Source of the DNA: an uncultured Collinsella sp.
Lineage (GTDB): Bacteria > Actinomycetota > Coriobacteriia > Coriobacteriales > Coriobacteriaceae
DNA: 45,767 nt
NCBI GenBank assembly: GCA_958412345.1
Contig: CATYSO010000019.1
Coordinates: 1-45,767 of the forward strand
Direction: 5' to 3'
A program made the translations under genes and the position numbers. How positions within the stretch are numbered: position 1 is the stretch's first letter; the number at the start of each line of letters is the position of its first letter. Of this stretch, positions 1 to 7,760 are shown piece after piece. Below the pieces are notes generated by a model. That model saw nothing but the letters and a program-made list of their open reading frames with translations. It did not search any database and was not told the DNA's origin.

Positions 1-21
1 GGGAGGCCAGGGCGCCGCTGA
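1..21 (+). CDS. C-terminal tail of an upstream gene (partial; possibly ribosomal protein S1)
   Basis: Only seven codons are visible, reading Gly-Arg-Pro-Gly-Arg-Arg-stop. Of the three plus-strand frames this is the only one that stops (TGA at 19-21) before the strong terminator at 61-90, so it is the best candidate for the end of the gene that terminator serves. A basic Gly/Arg tail suits a nucleic-acid-binding protein. In other actinobacteria rpsA commonly lies directly upstream of coaE, so rpsA is a guess from gene order only. Nothing here identifies the product. Confidence 0.3.
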   Translation, partial: GRPGRR

Positions 22-60
22 CCGGTGGACGGCACCGAGCCGTACGCTTGAACTGCAGAA

Positions 61-90
61 GGGGGAGGCCTCGCGGCCTCCCCCTTTTTT
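61..90 (+). terminator. Intrinsic terminator upstream of coaE
   Basis: A perfect 10-bp stem (61-70 with 75-84) with the 4-nt loop TCGC is followed by six T residues (85-90). It should end transcription of the gene entering from the left and separate it from coaE. Confidence 0.9.
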
Positions 91-217
91 GCGTTTTATA
101 GAGAGCTGTAATACAAGAACTCGCCTTCTTTTAGCTTGTCTTACTGTTTGGCTGTATTTTGAGTCCTTTTTTTGTATTTGCGCGATAATAACTCCCATTG
201 GCGTTAGGGAGGACTTG

Positions 218-859
218 ATGTTTACCGTTTTTGTCTTGGGCAATATTGCTTCGGGTAAGTCGACTGCCTGCCGCTATCTCGAATCTCATGGCGCCATGCT
301 TATCGATCTGGACGAGCTTGCCAAATCGCTGTATGTGCCAGGCTCCGATATCGTCAATGCCCTCGCGGAAGAATTTGGCTGGGATATTTTGGACGAGGAG
401 GGCGGCGTTCGCCGTAACATCCTCGCTTCTCGAGCTTTTGTTTCTCCTGATGCGGTCGCGAGGCTCAATAGCATTGTGCACCCCGTTCTCATTGAGCAGC
501 TGTCACTGAGGATTCTTGATCCGGTTTGCTGCACGGTTTCGTCCCCCCGTTATCCCTTTGCGGTTGTCGAGGTTTCTGCCCCGACTGGTTTTGAGGATGC
601 ATTTGGTTTGGCTGATGAAATTCTGGTCATCAGCGCCCCTTTGTCAGTTCGTCGCGAGCGCGCTATTCAACGTGGTATGGAGCCATCTGATTTCGATGCC
701 CGTTCTGCTTGCCAGCCCGTTGAGTCTGCGCTGTGCAATCTCGCTACAACGGTGATTGATAATGCCGCAGGCGATAATTCGCTCTTTGAGCAGCTTGACT
801 CTTGGCTTGCATTCCATGGGTTTATAGACACCGCGAATAAGGAGGATGCCGATGCCTAA
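218..859 (+). CDS. coaE: Dephospho-CoA kinase
   Basis: Catalyses the last step of coenzyme A synthesis, ATP-dependent 3'-phosphorylation of dephospho-CoA, in the cytoplasm. The 213-residue protein opens with a P-loop, GNIASGKST (residues 8-16), followed by the IDLDELAK segment (Asp30, Asp32) that typically binds substrate in CoaE. The family is about 200 residues, so it is full length. ATG 218 was chosen because AGGGAGG lies 5 nt upstream and the P-loop then falls at the usual distance from the N terminus; the frame is open further upstream to 89, but that part reads through low-GC, non-coding-like sequence. Its stop codon overlaps the start of the following transglycosylase gene, which suggests translational coupling. 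Gene order coaE-uvrB matches other actinobacteria. Confidence 0.93.
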   Translation: MFTVFVLGNIASGKSTACRYLESHGAMLIDLDELAKSLYVPGSDIVNALAEEFGWDILDEEGGVRRNILASRAFVSPDAVARLNSIVHPVLIEQLSLRILDPVCCTVSSPRYPFAVVEVSAPTGFEDAFGLADEILVISAPLSVRRERAIQRGMEPSDFDARSACQPVESALCNLATTVIDNAAGDNSLFEQLDSWLAFHGFIDTANKEDADA

Positions 860-1433
860 GACACGTTTCTTTGCGTGGTATCGCCTTATACCGCTGGCTG
901 CCGTTTTTGCCTTCGGCCTTATCTCATTCGTTTACTCGTGTGCTCCTGCCGCTTTCTTTAAGCCGCTGTATCCGATTGACTACGAGGCATATGTAAAAAA
1001 ATCCAGTATTTCGCATAATCTGGATCCGTATCTGGTGTGCGCTGTCATTAAGTCGGAATCGAATTGGGATCCCAAGGCCGAATCGAATCAGGGTGCTCAG
1101 GGATTGATGCAGCTGATGCCCGTGACTGCCCAGGATATGATTGCCAAAGGTCTTGTCGATGGTAGCGAGTATTCAGCCGACAACCTTAACGATCCCGCTA
1201 CGAACATCGAGTTTGGCTGCGCATACCTCTCGTATCTTCTGACCTATTTCAACGGGTCGACGGATAGTGCCATTGCCGCCTATAACGCCGGTATGGGCAA
1301 TGTCGACGGATGGGCGCAGCAGAACACGTCACTTCATAATGCAATCACCTTTCCCGAGACGCAGGCGTATCTGATTCGTGTCAATAATGCCTGGGTTCGC
1401 TACAAGACCCTCTATCCCGATCGGTTCGTATAG
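852..1433 (+). CDS. Membrane-anchored lytic transglycosylase (SLT domain)
   Basis: Predicted to cleave the MurNAc-GlcNAc bond of peptidoglycan outside the membrane. The 193-residue protein has a short basic N terminus, one hydrophobic helix (about residues 12-29) and an SLT/goose-lysozyme-like domain. The catalytic Glu is Glu69 in KSESNW, followed by GAQGLMQLMP (81-90) and the AYNAG motif (143-147), all hallmark positions of Slt70-type enzymes. ATG 852 is preferred over ATG 846 because AAGGAGG (839-845) abuts 846 but is 6 nt from 852. It overlaps the end of coaE by 8 nt. A lipobox is not convincing although Cys30 follows the helix, so a plain membrane anchor is more likely. Its specific role, in division or recycling, cannot be told. 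Confidence 0.85.
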   Translation: MPKTRFFAWYRLIPLAAVFAFGLISFVYSCAPAAFFKPLYPIDYEAYVKKSSISHNLDPYLVCAVIKSESNWDPKAESNQGAQGLMQLMPVTAQDMIAKGLVDGSEYSADNLNDPATNIEFGCAYLSYLLTYFNGSTDSAIAAYNAGMGNVDGWAQQNTSLHNAITFPETQAYLIRVNNAWVRYKTLYPDRFV

Positions 1434-1485
1434 GACTATGCCTGCCGCCTGCGTATACTGCAGATATTATGAGTTAGGAGTATCC

Positions 1486-3726
1486 ATGGCGGAATTTGAA
1501 GTTGAGCGTGTTGGAGGAGAGCTCAAACGTTTTGGCGTTGAGGGCTCTGAGGTGCCATTTAAGGTTGTATCTCCTTATGAGCCTGCAGGTTCTCAGCCTA
1601 AGGCCATTGAGTCGCTTGTGCAGGGTATGAGGGACGGAGATCGCTATCAGGTTTTGCTGGGCGTGACTGGTTCGGGCAAGACCTTCACGATGGCCAAGAC
1701 TATTGAGGCCCTGGGGAAGCCGACGCTGGTCATGGCTCCCAATAAAACGCTCGCCGCTCAGCTTGCGAGCGAGCTCAAAGAGTTCTTTCCCAACAACGCT
1801 GTGGTCTACTTTGTCTCGTACTACGACTACTATCAGCCCGAGGCGTATGTGCCGCAAAGCGATACATATATCGAGAAAGACTCCTCGATTAACGAAGAGG
1901 TCGAGATGCTGCGCCATCAGGCGACCGCGTCACTGCTCTCTCGACGCGATGTGATCGTTGTCGCATCGGTCTCGTGTATCTATGGCATTGGCTCTCCTGA
2001 GGACTATGCGGGTCTGGCTCCAAACGTCGACAAGAAGGTGCCGCTCGAGCGCGATGACTTTATCCATGCACTTATCGACATTCAATATGATCGCAATGAC
2101 TATGACCTGGCACGCGGTACATTCCGCGTGCGCGGCGATGTTGTCGACGTGTATCCGCCTTATGCCGAGCATCCGTTGCGGTTTGAGTTCTTTGGCGACG
2201 AGGTCGAGCTGATTGCCGAGATCGATGAGGTCACCGGAGAGATGCTTCGTGAGTACGAGGCCATCCCCGTATGGCCGGCATCGCACTACGTGACCGAGAA
2301 GCCGAAGGTCAAGGCGGCTCTGAAATCGATCAGCGAAGAGTGCGAGAAGCGCGTGGCGGAGCTCAAGGCGACCGACAAGTTGCTCGAGGCGCAGCGTCTG
2401 CAGCAGCGCACCGATTATGATCTTGAGATGCTCGAGACGATGGGCTTTTGCAACGGCATCGAGAACTACTCGCGTCATCTGGACGGTCGCAAGCCGGGTG
2501 AGCCGCCGTTTACCCTGATCGATTACTTTCCTAAGGACATGCTCTGTATCATCGATGAGAGCCATGTGACGGTGCCGCAGATTCGCGGCATGCACGAAGG
2601 TGACCGCTCGCGTAAGGTAACGCTGGTGGAACACGGTTTTCGCCTGCCCTCGGCACTCGATAATCGCCCGCTTCGTTTCGATGAGTTTGAGGCAAGGATA
2701 CCCCAGTTTATCTATGTTTCGGCCACGCCGGGCGACTACGAGCTGCGGGTGAGCCAAAACGACGTGGAGCAGATTATTCGTCCGACCGGTCTGCTCGACC
2801 CCAAGATCGATGTGCGTCCGGTTCGTGGGCAGATTGACGATCTTGAGGACGAGATTCGCGAGCGCGTTGCCCGCAAGGAGCGCGTGCTGGTGACCACGCT
2901 CACCAAGCGCATGGCCGAGGACCTGACCGACCATCTGCTTGATGCCGGCATTAAGGTCAATTACATGCACTCCGATACAGCGACGATGGACCGTGTCGAG
3001 ATCCTGCGAACGCTGCGCGAGGGCAAGATCGATGTTCTCGTTGGCATCAACCTGCTTCGCGAGGGCCTAGACCTTCCCGAGGTCTCACTGGTGGCAATTC
3101 TCGATGCCGACAAGGAAGGCTTCTTGCGCAACCGCCGTTCGCTGATTCAGACGATTGGCCGCGCGGCCCGTAACGCCGATGGCGAAGTCATCATGTATGC
3201 GGACGTTGTGACCGATTCGATGAAAGAGGCCATCGAGGAGACGCAACGCCGTCGCGAGATTCAGATGGCATATAACGAAGAGCATGGCATTGTGCCCAAG
3301 ACGGTGCGCAAGGCCATCAACGACATCTCAAGGTTTATTGCCGAGGCCGAAAAAACCGTGGGTTCCAAGGGGCGCTCGAAGGGCGACTCTCTTGGCCATG
3401 GCGCATTCTATACGCCCGATGAGTCGGGCGAGGGTGGCGTGCCGGAAACGGTGGCGCCCGAGCAGACACTTGCGGAGCAGTTGGAAGAACTGCCGCATGA
3501 CGAGCTTGTGCGGATCGTCGAAACCATGGAAGAGGATATGCGTAACGCTTCTGCCGCCATGGACTTTGAGGAGGCGGCGCGCCTGCGCGATGCCGTCGTT
3601 CAGATTCGGGCGATGCTCGAGGGTGCGTCTGAGGACGAGACGATTGAGCGCTTACGTTCGCAGGCCCGCAAGGGTTCCACGTTCGCATCGGGCAGAAAAC
3701 GCCAAGGTGCACGGTTTAAGAAATAG
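1486..3726 (+). CDS. uvrB: Excinuclease ABC subunit B
   Basis: Damage-verification helicase of nucleotide excision repair; it receives DNA from UvrA and recruits UvrC. The 746-residue protein shows Walker A GVTGSGKT (59-66), the aromatic beta-hairpin YYDYYQPEAY (112-121) that clamps one strand, the DESH box (357-360), the helicase C-terminal half, and a C-terminal UVR motif (about 683-711) that contacts UvrC. It is longer than the usual ~670 residues because of a Gly/Glu-rich linker (about 620-665) before the UVR motif and a basic tail. ATG 1486 follows TTAGGAG with good spacing, and the sequence upstream of it in frame belongs to the preceding gene's other frame and intergenic DNA. It is probably co-transcribed with coaE and the transglycosylase. 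Confidence 0.97.
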   Translation: MAEFEVERVGGELKRFGVEGSEVPFKVVSPYEPAGSQPKAIESLVQGMRDGDRYQVLLGVTGSGKTFTMAKTIEALGKPTLVMAPNKTLAAQLASELKEFFPNNAVVYFVSYYDYYQPEAYVPQSDTYIEKDSSINEEVEMLRHQATASLLSRRDVIVVASVSCIYGIGSPEDYAGLAPNVDKKVPLERDDFIHALIDIQYDRNDYDLARGTFRVRGDVVDVYPPYAEHPLRFEFFGDEVELIAEIDEVTGEMLREYEAIPVWPASHYVTEKPKVKAALKSISEECEKRVAELKATDKLLEAQRLQQRTDYDLEMLETMGFCNGIENYSRHLDGRKPGEPPFTLIDYFPKDMLCIIDESHVTVPQIRGMHEGDRSRKVTLVEHGFRLPSALDNRPLRFDEFEARIPQFIYVSATPGDYELRVSQNDVEQIIRPTGLLDPKIDVRPVRGQIDDLEDEIRERVARKERVLVTTLTKRMAEDLTDHLLDAGIKVNYMHSDTATMDRVEILRTLREGKIDVLVGINLLREGLDLPEVSLVAILDADKEGFLRNRRSLIQTIGRAARNADGEVIMYADVVTDSMKEAIEETQRRREIQMAYNEEHGIVPKTVRKAINDISRFIAEAEKTVGSKGRSKGDSLGHGAFYTPDESGEGGVPETVAPEQTLAEQLEELPHDELVRIVETMEEDMRNASAAMDFEEAARLRDAVVQIRAMLEGASEDETIERLRSQARKGSTFASGRKRQGARFKK

Positions 3727-3730
3727 CGAA

Positions 3731-3772
3731 CATGCCCCGAGTTCCCTGCGGAGCTCGGGGCATGCGTCTTTT
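3731..3772 (+). terminator. Terminator between convergent uvrB and the flavoprotein gene
   Basis: A perfect 11-bp stem (3731-3741 with 3754-3764) extends inward by three pairs (3743-3745 with 3750-3752) around a short loop and is followed by CGTCTTTT. It lies between two genes that converge and may act in both directions. Confidence 0.8.
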
Positions 3773-3791
3773 GCGCGCTGGAATTCGTGCG

Positions 3792-5432
3792 TTAGAGGTC
3801 TGCGATCAGGGCTTCGGCACAACGGATGCCGTCGGTGGCCGCGCTCATGATGCCGCCGGCATATCCAGCTCCCTCACCACAAGGGTAGAGGCCTGGGGTC
3901 GACACGGCATGGCACGTTCGGTCTCGGGCGACAGTGACCGGTGAGCTCGAACGAGTCTCCACGCCGGTAAGAACGGCGTCGGGGCGGTCGTAGCCGCGTA
4001 GCTTTTTTCCGAGTAGGGGAAGTCCCAGGCGGAGCGACTCGACGATATGCTGCGGCAGGGCTTCGTCAATTGCCGTCCAGGTCACACCGAGCGGATAGGT
4101 GGGCTTTACCTTTCCGGGCGCCTTGCTGGCACGTCCTGCGAGGAAATCTCCGACGAGCTGTGCCGGTGCGTTCCAGTTGGAACCGCCCAGGCGATAGGCG
4201 GCCGCCTCGCAGGCGCGCTGGAGCTCGATGCCGGCGAGCGGGTCATCGTTGGGAAGGTCCTCTGGCGTGACGTTAACGAGCAGGGCGGCATTTGCGTTGC
4301 GTCCGTCGCGGGCATTGAGACTGGCCCCGTTGACGCACAGATGGCACGGTTCTGAAGAGGCGGCAACAACCTGTCCGCCGGGGCACATACAAAACGAGAA
4401 CACGCTGCGACCGTTGGAAAGACGGGCAACAAGTTTGTAGGGGGCTGCTCCGAGGGCAGGGTGTCCCGCCGAGGCTCCATATTGGGCTCGGTCGATGTCG
4501 CGCTGCGGATGCTCGATGCGAACGCCCATGGCAAAGGTCTTTTGTGCGAGGGCCACGTTGTGGTCCTTAAGGAGCTTAAAAATATCGCGAGCAGAATGCC
4601 CGCAGGCGAGGATGAGGTGCTTTGTCTCGATTGGCTCGTAAGCGGCGTCTTGGGACGATTGGACATCAATACCGGTGATGGCGCCAGACGCGTCGATGCG
4701 AATGTCGACAAGCTTCGTTCGATAACGGACGACACCTCCGAGCTGCTCGATGCGCTGGGATATAGCGGTGACAACCGTGGGAAGGATGTCGGAGCCAATG
4801 TGCGGCTTGGCATCCCACAGAATATCGCGGGGCGCACCCGCCTCGACGAAGGTTTCGAGGATAAGGCGATGGGCGGGATTTTTGGTTCCCGTATTGAGCT
4901 TGCCGTCCGAGAAAGTCCCCGCGCCGCCCAGGCCAAACTGGATATTGCTCTCGGGGTCGAGGATGCGCTCCTTTAGAAAGAGGTCGATCGCCCGCGAGCG
5001 GCGAAATGCCGGGTCGCCGCGCTCGATGAGCAAGGGCTTAAGACCTGCTTCGGCGAGCGTAAGCGCAGCGAAAAGGCCGGCGCATCCGGCGCCGACAACG
5101 ACAGGGCGTTCTTGAGGTGCGTCGGAGACGGGGGAGGGGAATGAAGGCTTATCGTCTTCTATCGCGCGTACGCACGAGCGGTCACGCTCGGCAACGCTGT
5201 CGACCGCTTCTCGCTCGAGGTGGGGACTAGTCAGCTCAACACGAAAGCTCAGGATAAAATGGACGTCTCGTTTTTTGCGAGCGTCGATTGACTTGCGGTG
5301 GAGCTCGATGGACTTGATCTCGGAGTCCTTGCAACGTAGGACGCGCTTAGCGACTCGCTTGCCAACAATGAGACAGGCATTTTCATCGCCGGCTTCATCG
5401 AGCGACGCTTTGACTTGGGTGATTTCGATCAT
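3792..5432 (-). CDS. FAD-dependent dehydrogenase (COG2509-type)
   Basis: A 546-residue flavoprotein of the large uncharacterised FAD dehydrogenase family. An N-terminal alpha/beta domain (about 1-95, with many Lys/Arg) precedes a Rossmann dinucleotide-binding motif GAGCAG (114-119) that ends in the acidic ERGD (137-140). The motif GGAGTFSDGKLNTGT, typical of this family, follows, and a C-terminal GEGAGYAGG closes the FAD domain. The substrate is unknown. The start is ATG at 5432 on the minus strand, with AAGGAG just upstream; the frame continues a further 41 codons but through a hairpin and promoter. It lies downstream of the BaiN-like flavoprotein with an 80-nt gap containing its own possible promoter. 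Confidence 0.85.
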   Translation of the reverse strand: MIEITQVKASLDEAGDENACLIVGKRVAKRVLRCKDSEIKSIELHRKSIDARKKRDVHFILSFRVELTSPHLEREAVDSVAERDRSCVRAIEDDKPSFPSPVSDAPQERPVVVGAGCAGLFAALTLAEAGLKPLLIERGDPAFRRSRAIDLFLKERILDPESNIQFGLGGAGTFSDGKLNTGTKNPAHRLILETFVEAGAPRDILWDAKPHIGSDILPTVVTAISQRIEQLGGVVRYRTKLVDIRIDASGAITGIDVQSSQDAAYEPIETKHLILACGHSARDIFKLLKDHNVALAQKTFAMGVRIEHPQRDIDRAQYGASAGHPALGAAPYKLVARLSNGRSVFSFCMCPGGQVVAASSEPCHLCVNGASLNARDGRNANAALLVNVTPEDLPNDDPLAGIELQRACEAAAYRLGGSNWNAPAQLVGDFLAGRASKAPGKVKPTYPLGVTWTAIDEALPQHIVESLRLGLPLLGKKLRGYDRPDAVLTGVETRSSSPVTVARDRTCHAVSTPGLYPCGEGAGYAGGIMSAATDGIRCAEALIADL

Positions 5433-5458
5433 CGAGGTCTCCTTAGAGGCAAGAAAGA

Positions 5459-5482
5459 GGCCGTCCGGTATCCCAGACGGCC
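5459..5482 (-). terminator. Hairpin after the BaiN-like gene
   Basis: A 7-bp stem (5459-5465 with 5476-5482) is followed on the minus strand by the T-rich run TCTTTCTTG. It could be a weak terminator for the upstream flavoprotein gene or an attenuator for the downstream one, because the TATAAT at 5497-5502 lies before it. Confidence 0.4.
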
Positions 5483-5496
5483 CGAATGCGTTTTTG

Positions 5497-5502
5497 ATTA
5501 TA
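5497..5502 (-). promoter_or_regulatory. Candidate -10 element for the FAD dehydrogenase gene
   Basis: The minus strand reads a perfect TATAAT here, about 65 nt before the ATG at 5432. No good -35 hexamer lies 16-18 nt upstream and there is no TGn extension, so this is tentative. Confidence 0.3.
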
Positions 5503-5512
5503 GACTGCGCGG

Positions 5513-6784
5513 CTACAGGCTGCTTGCAGCACGAATGCCCGAGATCCAGGCCCACGCAAGGTTAAAGCCTCCGCAATCGGCGTCGATGTCGAGCGCTTCA
5601 CCGCAGACGTAAAGCGGGGCGTCGACAACGCTGCGCGCGCGTAGGCTGGGTGTTGAGATGCTCTCGACAGATATGCCACCACGCGTGACCTGCGCTGAGC
5701 GCTCCTCGGCTGTTCCCTCGACGAGCAACTTAAAGTGTTTGAGGATCGAGACCAGGTGGATGACATCGTTGGAGCCTGGATGGCACTGCTCGAACGCTGT
5801 GCAGACGACGCGGGAGAGTTGCGGGGCGAGCATGCCGTCGAGCCAACGGGGATCGCGGGGCGAAAAGCCGCCGAGCAGCTCAACGCGCCGGTTGAGCATA
5901 TCGAGCAACTCGTCTTTGGAGAGGTCGGGGAAAACGTCGAGTAGGATCGTATCGCCGTACTGGATACGACGAGAGAGGTTGAAGACAGCGACGCCCGAGA
6001 TACCGAAGGTTCGAAACAGGACTTCACCGTCTTCGTGCCAGAGCTCATTATGATTGTGGGCGAGCGTCAAGCGGGCACGGACGCGCAGGCCATCCAGCGT
6101 CTTGAGTGCCGCCCGATCGCCAACGACCGTTGCCGATATGGGGCAGAGGATGGGGCGCAGCGAAGTGAGGGGGAGGCGAAACGTATCGGCGATACCGGTG
6201 GGGTTGCCGCCCGTAGCGATAATTACGGCATGTGCCTGCAGGGCCTCGTTCTTGCGAGGGACATCGGCGAGCGCTTTCCGAAGCGAGCGGAGCTCCGATT
6301 TTCGGTCATCGTGCTTTTTTGCCTTGAGCGCCCGCGCTGGACGGTCTATTTGGAGTGCCCAGCCTTCGGAAGCTTTGTGCGCCGAGGCAACGTTGGCTCC
6401 GCAGATTAAGGTGATACCTAGGCGGTCGCAAACGCTGAGAAGCGCGTCGCGCACCGATTCGGCGCGAAGGGAGCGCGGGTACAGCCGGCCTTCCTCGGAG
6501 GTTGTCATGATACCCAGCGAGGAGAAGAACCCCATAAGCTCTTGTTCGGGCTGGGGGCCCATAACGGATTCGACGAATGCAGGGTGGTTATACCGCTGAG
6601 GATCAATCGATTCGTTGGAGAGGTTGCAGCGGCCGTTACCGGTCGCAAGGAGCTTGAGGCCGCAGGCGACATCGCGCTCAACGATGCAGACGCTTTTGCC
6701 AGCGCGTGCGGCCGTAATGGCGGCGGCGAGGCCTGAAGCCCCGCCGCCGATTACCAAGACGTCATAGAGGGCGCTCGTGTTCAC
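5513..6784 (-). CDS. HI0933/BaiN-family flavoprotein (aminoacetone oxidase-like)
   Basis: A 423-residue FAD protein of the HI0933/YhiN/BaiN family. It has an N-terminal dinucleotide-binding motif GGGASG (13-18) and the family signature LLATGNGRCNLSN, and it ends in a second FAD contact, YVCGEALDIDADCGG. Members have been annotated as aminoacetone oxidases or as BaiN reductases of bile acid dehydroxylation; the sequence does not decide between these, and the window holds no other bai gene. The start codon is GTG, immediately after the TAA of the mrp gene (TAAGTG). No separate ribosome-binding site is obvious, so translation probably depends on termination-reinitiation from mrp. Confidence 0.85.
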   Translation of the reverse strand: MNTSALYDVLVIGGGASGLAAAITAARAGKSVCIVERDVACGLKLLATGNGRCNLSNESIDPQRYNHPAFVESVMGPQPEQELMGFFSSLGIMTTSEEGRLYPRSLRAESVRDALLSVCDRLGITLICGANVASAHKASEGWALQIDRPARALKAKKHDDRKSELRSLRKALADVPRKNEALQAHAVIIATGGNPTGIADTFRLPLTSLRPILCPISATVVGDRAALKTLDGLRVRARLTLAHNHNELWHEDGEVLFRTFGISGVAVFNLSRRIQYGDTILLDVFPDLSKDELLDMLNRRVELLGGFSPRDPRWLDGMLAPQLSRVVCTAFEQCHPGSNDVIHLVSILKHFKLLVEGTAEERSAQVTRGGISVESISTPSLRARSVVDAPLYVCGEALDIDADCGGFNLAWAWISGIRAASSL

Positions 6785-7615
6785 TTAGGCCTCGTCGGTC
6801 TCGTGCGGGGTAATAGCCTCGACGGCAGAGACTGCCTTGGGCAACATGCCATCGGGCAGCGCGGTCTCGACCTCGCCCTTATCGCAGGCCTCGGCGAGTG
6901 CCGGATTAATGGGAAGCTGGCCCAAGATGTCGAGGTTATAGCGCTCTGCGACCTCGGGGAGCTTGCTCTTGCCAAAGACCTCGATCTTCTTGCCGCAGTC
7001 GGGGCACTCAATATAGCTCATGTTCTCGACAATGCCCAGAATGGGGACGTTCATCTTCTCGGCCATGTTGACCGCCTTGGCGACGATCATCGAGACCAGA
7101 TCCTGCGGGCTCGTGACGATGACGATGCCGTCGACCGGCAGCGACTGGAAGACGGTGAGCGCGACGTCGCCTGTTCCCGGAGGCATGTCGACCAGTAGGT
7201 AGTCGATGGGGCCCCACGAGGTCTCGCTCCAGAACTGCCTAATGGCGCCTGCGATGACCGGACCGCGCCAAAGGACGGGGTCGGTCTCGTTTTGGAGCAG
7301 CAGGTTGGAGCTCATGACCTTGACGCCGTGCTCGGAGATTTCGGGCAGCATAAGGTTGCCAAGGGCATGGACGTGGCGTCCACTCATACCGAACATCTTG
7401 GGGATAGAGGGACCGGTGATGTCGGCATCGAGGACGCCGACCTTGTGGCCGTGACGGGCAAGCTCGGTGGCGATGGCACCGGTGACAAATGACTTGCCGA
7501 CACCGCCCTTGCCGGAAAGCACGGCGATGACGCGCTTGACCTCGGACAGCGTGTTCTCCTCAAATTGCGACGGCGACGTTTGTCCGCCGGCGGCCTGTGC
7601 GTGTTCGCAACCCAT
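6785..7615 (-). CDS. Mrp/ApbC-type P-loop ATPase, Fe-S cluster carrier
   Basis: A 276-residue member of the Mrp/NBP35 family that binds and transfers iron-sulfur clusters to apoproteins. It shows the deviant Walker A GKGGVGKS (35-42), the DADITGPS switch (63-70), DMPPGTGD (143-150) and a CPDC pair (204-207) that should bridge a cluster between two subunits. The N-terminal extension has Cys3 and His5 that could add a ligand. The DUF59 domain found in some Mrp proteins is absent. The start is ATG with AAAGGAGT upstream; a candidate promoter lies about 55 nt before it. The gene leads a likely three-gene minus-strand unit with two flavoproteins. Confidence 0.9.
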   Translation of the reverse strand: MGCEHAQAAGGQTSPSQFEENTLSEVKRVIAVLSGKGGVGKSFVTGAIATELARHGHKVGVLDADITGPSIPKMFGMSGRHVHALGNLMLPEISEHGVKVMSSNLLLQNETDPVLWRGPVIAGAIRQFWSETSWGPIDYLLVDMPPGTGDVALTVFQSLPVDGIVIVTSPQDLVSMIVAKAVNMAEKMNVPILGIVENMSYIECPDCGKKIEVFGKSKLPEVAERYNLDILGQLPINPALAEACDKGEVETALPDGMLPKAVSAVEAITPHETDEA

Positions 7616-7670
7616 GTATGACTCCTTTGTATATGCTGGGGCCGGGGCCCCGCGATGTGACACGAGCGTC

Positions 7671-7700
7671 ATTGTACCCTCGTTTGCGAGCGGGAGTCAT
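7671..7700 (-). promoter_or_regulatory. Candidate promoter of the mrp transcription unit
   Basis: On the minus strand ATGACT (7700-7695) and TACAAT (7676-7671) are separated by 18 nt. Both match four or five of six consensus positions, and the predicted start lies about 50 nt before the mrp ATG. Confidence 0.45.
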
Positions 7701-7760
7701 TTGCGATGCGTTTGGGCCGAGCGTGCTTGCAATACGATGGGCCCAAGCGAATGGGCGGGC

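Noticed and set aside
1454..1459. TATACT as a promoter for uvrB
   Set aside because: A good -10 match, but the hexamer 17 nt upstream is TAGGAC and there is no TGn extension. Read-through from coaE explains expression.
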